A stretch of DNA of 64,000 bases from assembly GCA_036265935.1 (NCBI GenBank), contig DATAOB010000073.1:1-64000 (forward strand), read 5' to 3'. Within the stretch, counting starts at the first letter, position 1; every line of letters starts with the position of its first letter. Positions 51,326 through 58,069 of this stretch are shown piece by piece. The notes under the pieces were generated by a model. The model searched no databases and had not been told where the DNA came from. It worked only from the letters and a program-made list of their open reading frames with translations. This stretch comes from JAFASC01 sp036265935. GTDB taxonomy: Bacteria; Pseudomonadota; Alphaproteobacteria; Rhizobiales; Beijerinckiaceae. A program made the position numbers and the translations under genes.

Positions 51326-53680
51326 CTATTCCGCCGCCTTGCGAGGCCTTGCCTCCTGAATGGCGCGCCAGACGATCTCCGGCGTTGCCGGCATATCGAT
51401 GTGGCGAATGCCGAGATCGGACAGCGCATCGACGACCGCGTTCATCACGCTGGTCAGCGATCCCGCGCAGCCCGCTTCGCCGCAGCCCTTGGCGCCGAGC
51501 TGATTCGTCGTCGCCGGAACGGGATGACTGGCAAAGCCGATATCAGGCAGATCGCCGGCGCGTGGCAGCTGGTAATCCATGAACGAGCCGGTGAGCAATT
51601 GTCCCTGCTCGTCGAAGACGACTCGCTCCATCAAGGCCTGGCCGATGCCCTGGGCGACGCCGCCATGGATTTGTCCTTCGACAAGCAGCGGATTGACGAT
51701 GGTGCCGAAGTCGTTGACGCTCATATAGCGATCGACGCTAATGATTCCGGTGTCGGGATCGATCTCCACCTCGCAAATGTGGCAGCCGTTGGGATAGGCG
51801 GCGATCTCGCCTTTCGACACATGCGAGGCGTCGAGCGAAGTCGGCGCGCCGTCCGGCAACGCCAAGCCGCCGTCACGCAGTTTCGCCGCGAGTTCGACAA
51901 TGCCGATCGCGCGGTCGGTCCCGGCGATACGGAACTTTCCGCCGGAAAATTCGATATCGGCGGGCGCAGCTTCGAGCACGTGCGAGGCGATCTCGCGGCC
52001 CTTCTTCTCGACGTCATCCGCCGCGACGAGAATCGCCGCGCCGGAATTCATGATCGAGCGCGAGCCGCCGGTGCCGCTGCCGGCGGTGAGCTGATCGCTG
52101 TCGCCCTGCTGCAGCCGGATCAGCTCGAAGGGAATGCCAAGCCGGCTCGACAGAACCTGCGCGAACGGCGCCGCGTGCCCCTGGCCGTAATCGAGCGTGC
52201 CGGTGAGGATCGTCACGGTGCTGTCGTCCTCGAAGCGGATGCCGCCCATTTCCGGCATCGGGCCGGCGGTCGCCTCGAGGAAGCAGCCGATGCCGAGGCC
52301 GCGCAGCAGCCCTTTCTTGGCGCTTGCAGCTTTCCTTGCGGCGAAGCCATCCACATCGGCGGCCGCGAGCGCGTCATCCAAAACGCCGGCGAAATCGCCG
52401 GAATCGTACATCACGCCGCTCGCCGCTTTGAACGGAATTTCCTTCGGCGCGATCTGATTGCGCCGCCTAAGTTCGACGGGATCGATGCCAAGCTCATCGG
52501 CGGCCGCATCGACCAGCCGCTCCATGAAATAATTGCCTTCCGGCCGGCCGGCGCCGCGATAGGGCCCGATCGGCGTCGTGTTGGTCAGCATGCATTTGAC
52601 CGAAACTTCGATCAGCGGCAGCCGGTATTGCGCCGGCGCGTTGACGACGAAATTGCGCGTCGCCGGCAGCGGCCCGACAACGCTGACATGCGCGCCGACA
52701 TTGGCATGGGCGGCAAGGCGCACCGCGAGAAAGCGGCCGTCTTCATCAAGCGCGAGTTCGGCATTGACCGATGCGTCGCGTCCATGCGCGTCGGAAAGAA
52801 AGCTCGTCGAGCGCTCATCCGTCCATTTCACCGGCCGCCCGAGTTCATGCGCCGCATGCAGCGCGCAGACATATTCGGGATAGACGGCGATCTTCATGCC
52901 GAAGGAGCCGCCGACATTGCCGGTGAGCACGCGCGCTTGAGAGCCTTTCGGCAGCACGTCGTTGACGAGCTGCCCCTTGATGCCCATCACGCCCTGCGAG
53001 CAGACGTGCAGGGTATAAAGCTCGTCGCCATCGAATTCGGCGACAGCAGAGCGCGGCTCCATCGGATTGACGACGAGCCGGTTATTGATCAGCTCGAGCC
53101 GTGTCACGTGATGCGCTTTGGCGAACGCTTCCGCGACCGCTTCCGTCTCGCCATGATAATAATCAAGCTGCAAATTGCCGGGCACTTCATCGTAGAGAAT
53201 GGGTGCATCCGCCTCGGCTGCTTCGCGTGCCGATGTGACCGCCGGCAATTCCTCGATGTCGACTGCGACTGCCTCGGCGGCGTCCTTTGCCTGCCACAGC
53301 GTCTCGGCGACGACGCAGGCGACAGGCTCGCCGACATAGCGCACCTTGCCGCGCGCCAGCGCAATGCGTTGCGGCGGCTGCATCGGGCTGCCGTCGCGAT
53401 TTTGATAGGGCAGCCGGCATTTGAGCGAACCGTAGCCGGCGGCGGCGAGCGTCTCGCCTTCGAAGGCGAGCAGCACGCCTGGCATGCCGCGCGCCGCATC
53501 GAGATCGACGCCGCGCAAATGCCCGTGCGCGACCGGGCTGCGCACGATCACCGCGTAGACCTGGCCTTCGAGGTGGAGGTCGTCCGTATACTGGCCTTCG
53601 CCTCGCACCAGAATCGGGTCTTCCGTCCGCCGCACCGGCTGGCCGATGCCGAAATTGCCGGTGATCACCTCATGTTTCAT
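51326..53680 (-). CDS. Xanthine dehydrogenase-family molybdopterin-binding subunit, form-II CoxL-like (A)
   Basis: This 784-residue protein is the large subunit of a molybdenum hydroxylase. The active-site loop is G-P-Y-R-G-A-G-R, the form-II version rather than the AYxCSFR of true CO dehydrogenase, so CO oxidation is unlikely. The molybdenum-site base is the Glu of GCGEAG near the C-terminus. Other marks are GNVGGSFGMK and TLDYGQGH. It should need a 2Fe-2S (CoxS) and an FAD (CoxM) subunit, and neither is encoded nearby. The substrate may be an aromatic aldehyde or N-heterocycle. Confidence 0.93.
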   Translation of the reverse strand: MKHEVITGNFGIGQPVRRTEDPILVRGEGQYTDDLHLEGQVYAVIVRSPVAHGHLRGVDLDAARGMPGVLLAFEGETLAAAGYGSLKCRLPYQNRDGSPMQPPQRIALARGKVRYVGEPVACVVAETLWQAKDAAEAVAVDIEELPAVTSAREAAEADAPILYDEVPGNLQLDYYHGETEAVAEAFAKAHHVTRLELINNRLVVNPMEPRSAVAEFDGDELYTLHVCSQGVMGIKGQLVNDVLPKGSQARVLTGNVGGSFGMKIAVYPEYVCALHAAHELGRPVKWTDERSTSFLSDAHGRDASVNAELALDEDGRFLAVRLAAHANVGAHVSVVGPLPATRNFVVNAPAQYRLPLIEVSVKCMLTNTTPIGPYRGAGRPEGNYFMERLVDAAADELGIDPVELRRRNQIAPKEIPFKAASGVMYDSGDFAGVLDDALAAADVDGFAARKAASAKKGLLRGLGIGCFLEATAGPMPEMGGIRFEDDSTVTILTGTLDYGQGHAAPFAQVLSSRLGIPFELIRLQQGDSDQLTAGSGTGGSRSIMNSGAAILVAADDVEKKGREIASHVLEAAPADIEFSGGKFRIAGTDRAIGIVELAAKLRDGGLALPDGAPTSLDASHVSKGEIAAYPNGCHICEVEIDPDTGIISVDRYMSVNDFGTIVNPLLVEGQIHGGVAQGIGQALMERVVFDEQGQLLTGSFMDYQLPRAGDLPDIGFASHPVPATTNQLGAKGCGEAGCAGSLTSVMNAVVDALSDLGIRHIDMPATPEIVWRAIQEARPRKAAE

Positions 53681-53797
53681 GCGCTTGAGTCCTGTTCCGG
53701 GGCCGTCCGATTATTTCGCGTAAGGGCGCTCTGTCGAGCCCGGGGTGCTTGATGCCTTGGCTTTGACTTCGCCCGGGCGCCCATGCTGACTTGCCGC

Positions 53798-54964
53798 ATG
53801 AGCCTCGAACATAGCAAGGACCGGGAGGCGATCCGCGACGCGATCGGCCGCATCTGCGGGCGTTTCGGCGAGGATTATTGGCTCGAACACGACCGCACCG
53901 GCGCCTTCCCGCACGAATTGCATGGCGCGCTCGCCGCAGACGGATGGCTCGGCATTGCCATGCCGGAAGAATATGGCGGCGCCGGACTGGGGATTACCGA
54001 GGCGGCGCTGATGATGCAGACGATCGCCGCCTCCGGCGCGGCAATGTCCGGCGCCTCAGCCGTGCACATGAACATCTTCGGGCTGAACCCGGTCATCGTG
54101 TTCGGCACGGATGCGCAGAAGCGGCGCTGGTTGCCGCCGCTGATCCGCGGCGAGGAAAAAGCCTGCTTTGCGGTGACCGAGCCGAATGTCGGGCTCGACA
54201 CGACGCGCCTGAAGGCGCGCGCCGTGCGCGACGGCGATCATTACGTGCTCAACGGACAGAAAGTGTGGATTTCGACGGCGCAGATCGCCGACCGCATGCT
54301 GATCCTGGCGCGCACGACGCCGCTCGAAGAATGTCCGAAGCCGACCTTCGGATTGTCGCTGTTCTACACGATGCTCGATCGCGACTTCGTCACCGTGCAG
54401 GAGATCGACAAGATGGGTCGCAAGGCCGTCGATTCGAACGCGCTGTTCATCGATAGTTTGCGCGTGCCCGCCGAGGACCGCATCGGCGAAGAGGGACGCG
54501 GCTTCGAATATATCCTGCATGGGATGAACCCGGAGCGCATTCTGATCGCTGCGGAGGCGATCGGCGTCGGCCGCGCGGCGTTGCAGCGCGCGACGCGCTA
54601 TGCCAAGGAGCGCGTCGTCTTTGGCCGCCCGATCGGTCAGAACCAGGCGATCCAGCATCCGCTCGCCCAATGCTGGATGGAGCTCGAAGCCGCCGATCTC
54701 ATGGTCTTCCACGCCGCCGCGCTTTATGATGCGGGCAAGCCATGCGGCATCGAAGCGAATTCGGCGAAATATCTCGCCGCCGAAGCCGGCTTCCATGCCT
54801 GCGAGACGGCAATCATGACGCACGGCGGCATGGGGTACGCCAAGGAATATCACGTCGAGCGCTACCTGCGTGAGATTCTGATCGCCCGAATCGCGCCGGT
54901 CAGCCGCGAATTGATTCTGTGCAATATCGCCGAACGCGCGCTCGGTCTGCCGAAGTCGTACTGA
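53798..54964 (+). CDS. Acyl-CoA dehydrogenase
   Basis: This is a 388-residue flavoprotein of the acyl-CoA dehydrogenase family. It has PEEYGGAGLGITEAALMM near residues 55-72, FAVTEPNVGLDTT in the FAD/substrate region, and the C-terminal THGGMGYAKEYHVERYLRE signature. It removes two hydrogens from an acyl-CoA and passes electrons to ETF. ATG 53798 gives the better N-terminus; ATG 53783 adds five residues. It is divergent from CoxL-like A. Confidence 0.93.
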   Translation: MSLEHSKDREAIRDAIGRICGRFGEDYWLEHDRTGAFPHELHGALAADGWLGIAMPEEYGGAGLGITEAALMMQTIAASGAAMSGASAVHMNIFGLNPVIVFGTDAQKRRWLPPLIRGEEKACFAVTEPNVGLDTTRLKARAVRDGDHYVLNGQKVWISTAQIADRMLILARTTPLEECPKPTFGLSLFYTMLDRDFVTVQEIDKMGRKAVDSNALFIDSLRVPAEDRIGEEGRGFEYILHGMNPERILIAAEAIGVGRAALQRATRYAKERVVFGRPIGQNQAIQHPLAQCWMELEAADLMVFHAAALYDAGKPCGIEANSAKYLAAEAGFHACETAIMTHGGMGYAKEYHVERYLREILIARIAPVSRELILCNIAERALGLPKSY

Positions 54965-55012
54965 CCCCGCGCGCCCTCGCCTGCGCGTTCCTGCCGCAGC
55001 CGAAAGGGCAAT

Positions 55013-55040
55013 TTGCGTTCCTAGGCGGCATGCCTATATC
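55013..55040 (+). promoter_or_regulatory. Promoter-like element before the leader of the M3 peptidase gene
   Basis: TTTGCGT (55013-55018 region) and CTATATC (55034-55040) are spaced about 16 bp apart and resemble the alphaproteobacterial housekeeping consensus (TTGAC, then CTATAT). It lies in the gap after the acyl-CoA dehydrogenase gene and would start transcription near 55046, just before the leader ORF. Confidence 0.45.
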
Positions 55041-55062
55041 ATGCGCATCGTCGTCAACAACC

Positions 55063-55079
55063 GAAAGGAGGTGATCCAG
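55063..55079 (+). promoter_or_regulatory. Seventeen-base match to the complement of the 16S rRNA 3' end
   Basis: The sequence GAAAGGAGGTGATCCAG is the exact reverse complement of the conserved 16S rRNA end CTGGATCACCTCCTTTC. A normal Shine-Dalgarno pairs over 4-7 bases; here the pairing could cover 17. The AGGAGG core is about 7 nt before the GTG at 55079. It is the strongest ribosome-binding site seen in the window. Confidence 0.85.
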
Positions 55080-55141
55080 TGTCTCATTGTCTCATACCGC
55101 AGTCGGTGACCTGGACCCTCAAGTCTGCGAAGGCGGACTGA
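55079..55141 (+). CDS. Leader peptide of 20 residues
   Basis: The frame GTG TCT CAT TGT ... GCG GAC TGA encodes a 20-residue peptide, beginning MSHCLIPQS and ending TLKSAKAD, with one Cys and one Trp. Its ribosome site is a 17-base match to the 16S rRNA tail. An intrinsic terminator follows 30 bp after the stop, and the M3 peptidase ATG lies 92 bp after the stop. The layout is that of a leader peptide or of an independent tiny mRNA. A second frame, ATG 55041 to TGA 55109 (22 codons), overlaps it, but would begin within the proposed promoter. Confidence 0.55.
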   Translation: MSHCLIPQSVTWTLKSAKAD

Positions 55142-55171
55142 AGGAACAACTCGGACTACGGTTCGACAATG

Positions 55172-55203
55172 GAAGGGCTGCTTTCGGGCGGCCCTTCTTT
55201 GCT
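55172..55203 (+). terminator. Intrinsic terminator between the leader ORF and the M3 peptidase gene
   Basis: GAAGGGCTGC (55172-55181) pairs with GCGGCCCTTC (55188-55197) in a 10-bp stem with one G-U pair around the loop TTTCGG, followed by TTTGCTTT. It ends about 30 bp before the peptidase ATG, so read-through is needed to express the peptidase from the upstream promoter. Confidence 0.75.
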
Positions 55204-55233
55204 TTATGCACCTTCATCGTTGCAGGTGATGCT

Positions 55234-57270
55234 ATGACCGCCGATCCCTTTCGTGAGACCGAGCTTCCCTTCAACATTCCGGATTTCGCAAATATCAGGA
55301 CGGAACATTACCGCCCGGCCTTCGATGGCGCGATGGCCGAGCATCGCGCCGAGATCGATGCCATCGCTGGGGATACCAGCGCGCCCACTTTCGACAACAC
55401 GATCGCGGCGCTGGAGCGCAGCGGCGCCCGGCTTCGGCGCGTCGAGGCCGTATTCTGGAATCTCGTTGGCACCGATGCCGACGAGGGCTTGCAGGCGGTC
55501 GAGCGCGAGATGGCGCCCGTCACCGCGCGCCACTATCTCGAAATCACCACCAACAGGGCGCTTTTTGCGCGCCTCGCCCGGCTCTACGAGGCGCGAGAGA
55601 CGCTCGAGCTCGACGCCGAAAAGCTTCGCGTCCTTGAACGCACGTACAACAATTTCGTCCGTGCCGGAGCGAGTCTTGATTCTGTAGGCCAGAAGCGGCT
55701 CACCGAGATCATTGAGCGCTTGGCGGTTCTTTCCACCTTATTCAGCCAAAACGTCCTCGCCGATGTCGCAGAGTATAAGCTCGTTCTCGAAACCGAGGCC
55801 GATCTCGCCGGCCTGCCGGAGTCGCTTCGCGCCAGCGCGGCACGCAATGCCGAAGAGAAGGGACATCCGGGCAAGCACGTCATTACCTTGGCGCGCTCGG
55901 ACTATGAGACTTTCATGCAGTTCTCGACGCGGCGCGATCTGCGCGAGACTTTGTTCCGTGCCTGGACGATGCGCGGCGAGAACGGCGGCAAGACAGATAA
56001 CAGCGCCATCATGTCGGAGATCATCGCGCTGCGCGATGAACGCGCCAAGCTGCTCGGCTACGAGACATTCGCCGAATACAGGCTCGACGACACGATGGCG
56101 AAGACGCCCGCGCGTGTTCGCGGTCTTCTCGACGATGTCTGGCAACCGGCGCGCAATCGCGCCAATGACGAACGCGCCACGTTGCAAGCGAACGCGAATG
56201 CGGAGGGTGCGAATTTCGACATCGCCGCGCACGATTGGCACTTCTATTCGGAGAAGGTGCGCAAGGAAACGCACGATTTCGACGAAGCCGAGCTAAAGCC
56301 CTATCTGCAGCTCGACAAAATGATCGACGCGGCGTTCTACGCCGCGACGCAATTGTTCGGACTGCAGTTCAGCGAAGTCCACGGCCTGCCGCTCTACCAT
56401 TCCGACGTTCGCGCCTTCGATGTCCGCGATCGCAGCGGCAAGCATGTCGCCCTCTTTCTTGGCGATTATTTCGCGCGCGCCTCCAAACGCGGCGGCGCCT
56501 GGATGTCCGGCTTCCGCACGCAGCAGAAACTCGACGGCGATATCAGGCCGATCGTCGTCAACGTGATGAATTTTGCCAAGCCCCCGCAGGGCCGTCCGGC
56601 GCTGCTCAGTCTCGATGATGCGCGCACGCTGTTCCACGAATTCGGCCATGGCCTGCACGGCATGCTGTCGGATGTCAAATATCCCCTGATTTCCGGCACC
56701 AGCGTCGCCGGCGATTTCGTCGAGCTGCCGTCGCAGCTCTACGAGCATTGGCTGCTGCGCCCCGAAATTCTCGGCAAATTCGCGCTGCATGCAGAGAGTG
56801 GCGAGCCGATGCCGGCTGCCTTTATCGAGCGCGTGCTGGCGTCGCGCCACTTCAATCAGGGTTTCGCCACAGTCGAATATTGCGCTTCGGCTTTCGTCGA
56901 TCTCGACCTGCATCTTCAATCTCAGCCCGGCAATCTCGACGTCGTCGGCTTCGAGCGCGCGACGCTGGCGCGGATCGACATGCCCGACGCGATCACGATG
57001 CGCCATCGCACGCCGCATTTCTCACACATCTTCTCCGGCGACGGTTATGCCGCAGGCTATTACAGCTATCTCTGGTCCGAGGTGCTCGACGCCGACGCCT
57101 TTGCCGCCTTCGAGGAGGCCGGAAACGTCTTCGATCCGGAGCTGGCGCATCGGCTCTATACCAACATCTACTCGGCCGGCGGGCGGCAGGACCCGGCCGA
57201 GGCCTATATTGCCTTTCGCGGCCGTATGCCGACAATCGAACCGCTGTTGACCAAGCGTGGCCTTGCCTGA
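55234..57270 (+). CDS. M3 family metallopeptidase (peptidyl-dipeptidase Dcp/oligopeptidase A type)
   Basis: This 678-residue zinc peptidase has the motif H-E-F-G-H at residues 468-472 (DARTLFHEFGHGLHG) and the third ligand Glu in GDFVELPSQLYEHW. Length and C-terminal ENGGYxxYLW-like features (AAGYYSYLWSEVLDADAF) fit Dcp/OpdA enzymes, which degrade short peptides in the cytoplasm. ATG 55234 (MTADPFRETELPF) is the right start; the frame is open back to 55087, but that part covers the terminator. Expression is probably controlled by the leader upstream. Confidence 0.94.
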   Translation: MTADPFRETELPFNIPDFANIRTEHYRPAFDGAMAEHRAEIDAIAGDTSAPTFDNTIAALERSGARLRRVEAVFWNLVGTDADEGLQAVEREMAPVTARHYLEITTNRALFARLARLYEARETLELDAEKLRVLERTYNNFVRAGASLDSVGQKRLTEIIERLAVLSTLFSQNVLADVAEYKLVLETEADLAGLPESLRASAARNAEEKGHPGKHVITLARSDYETFMQFSTRRDLRETLFRAWTMRGENGGKTDNSAIMSEIIALRDERAKLLGYETFAEYRLDDTMAKTPARVRGLLDDVWQPARNRANDERATLQANANAEGANFDIAAHDWHFYSEKVRKETHDFDEAELKPYLQLDKMIDAAFYAATQLFGLQFSEVHGLPLYHSDVRAFDVRDRSGKHVALFLGDYFARASKRGGAWMSGFRTQQKLDGDIRPIVVNVMNFAKPPQGRPALLSLDDARTLFHEFGHGLHGMLSDVKYPLISGTSVAGDFVELPSQLYEHWLLRPEILGKFALHAESGEPMPAAFIERVLASRHFNQGFATVEYCASAFVDLDLHLQSQPGNLDVVGFERATLARIDMPDAITMRHRTPHFSHIFSGDGYAAGYYSYLWSEVLDADAFAAFEEAGNVFDPELAHRLYTNIYSAGGRQDPAEAYIAFRGRMPTIEPLLTKRGLA

Positions 57271-57313
57271 CCGTTCACATCAAGCGCATCCGACGGAGCT
57301 TCGCCGCGCGGCG

Positions 57314-57338
57314 GGAACCGAAGCTCCAGTGTTCCGTT
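57314..57338 (+). promoter_or_regulatory. EcfG-type general stress promoter
   Basis: GGAAC (57314-57318), then 16 bases, then CGTT (57335-57338) matches exactly the EcfG consensus GGAAC-N16/17-CGTT of alphaproteobacteria. It lies 33 bp before the ATG of the DUF883-like gene, leaving room for a GGGAGGG Shine-Dalgarno. Genes of this kind are known members of EcfG regulons. Confidence 0.8.
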
Positions 57339-57371
57339 GATTTTCGGGCTCGAGCTCCCGGGAGGGTGACC

Positions 57372-57653
57372 ATGACAGACGCGAACCAGGCGACTTCGGA
57401 ATTCGACAAGCACATCAAGGATGTCGGCAAGGCCGTCGAAGGTGCGGGCGGCGCGGCCGAGAACGTTGCCAGCCAGGCAAGCGCCTATCTGAAGGACGCG
57501 AGCGAACGCGCCGCCGAACTGGCGAGCCATGCGGGTGAATATTATCAGCAGGGCCAGAAAGCAGCGGTCGAGGCGGTGAAATCGCAGCCGCTCGCCGCGC
57601 TCGGCGTCGCGGCTTTGATTGGATTTCTGTTCGGGCTCTTGATCGCCCGCTGA
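57372..57653 (+). CDS. DUF883/ElaB-YqjD-like membrane-anchored stress protein
   Basis: This 93-residue protein is mainly one long Ala-rich amphipathic helix (about 8-70), ending in a membrane segment (LAALGVAALIGFLFGLLIA). This plan is that of the YqjD/ElaB/DUF883 family; Escherichia coli YqjD binds ribosomes at the membrane in stationary phase. A GGAGGG site precedes ATG 57372 and an EcfG promoter lies upstream. The next small gene starts 16 bp later and is probably in the same operon. Confidence 0.85.
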   Translation: MTDANQATSEFDKHIKDVGKAVEGAGGAAENVASQASAYLKDASERAAELASHAGEYYQQGQKAAVEAVKSQPLAALGVAALIGFLFGLLIAR

Positions 57654-57669
57654 GCACGGGAGAGCATCC

Positions 57670-57987
57670 ATGTCAGACCCGAAAACCGAAAATGTCGCCT
57701 CGGCGCTGCCGGGGAGCGACGTCATCGGCGAATATGTCGCCGACTTTCTGGTGACGGCGAACCGGCTCGCAGATGCGCTGGAGCGGATCGCCGGCGCCAT
57801 CCGCAGCGCCGCCGAAGAAGGCGAGCGGCTGACCAAGACGCTCCGCGAAGAGCTGCCGCCGAATCTCTTCTCGCGCGAGAGAGCCAGTGAGACCGTACCG
57901 GTGGCGGTCGTTGGGATCGCGGCGCTTGCGGTGATGTTCGTGGCGCAGCGCCGGCGCTCGCGGCCGCTCGACGCGCGCTCGTTTTAA
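57670..57987 (+). CDS. Small membrane-anchored hypothetical protein
   Basis: This 105-residue protein has an N-terminal soluble helical part (ADALERIAGAIRSAAEEGERLTK), a membrane segment near the C-terminus (VPVAVVGIAALAVMFVAQ, about 79-96) and a basic tail. No family is recognised. Its position behind the EcfG-controlled DUF883-like gene suggests a stress-linked role. The GGGAGAGC site 7-8 nt before ATG 57670 supports the start. Confidence 0.7.
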   Translation: MSDPKTENVASALPGSDVIGEYVADFLVTANRLADALERIAGAIRSAAEEGERLTKTLREELPPNLFSRERASETVPVAVVGIAALAVMFVAQRRRSRPLDARSF

Positions 57988-57991
57988 AGTT

Positions 57992-58057
57992 GGACCGCGC
58001 ACCTCCTGGTGCGCATCTCGTTGCCACGGATCGTGCGCACTGGGAGGTGCGCGGTCC
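57992..58057. repeat. 66-bp inverted repeat between convergent genes (copy 2)
   Basis: The arms GGACCGCGCACCTCC and GGAGGTGCGCGGTCC are a perfect 15-base inverted pair around inner GGTGCGC/GTGCGCA segments. The copy at 12332-12396 has the same arms but another centre. It starts 4 bp after the stop of the small membrane protein gene and ends 12 bp before the stop of the convergent CoxL-like B gene. Confidence 0.85.
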
Positions 58058-58069
58058 AGCGCTCCGCAT

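Noticed and set aside
51320..53752. 810-residue plus-strand frame over the CoxL-like gene
   Set aside because: It is the antisense shadow of a strongly conserved molybdenum hydroxylase gene, caused by high third-position GC.
55087..55233. N-terminal extension of the M3 peptidase frame back to 55087
   Set aside because: The frame is open but it covers the terminator and leader; the family start is MTADPF at 55234.
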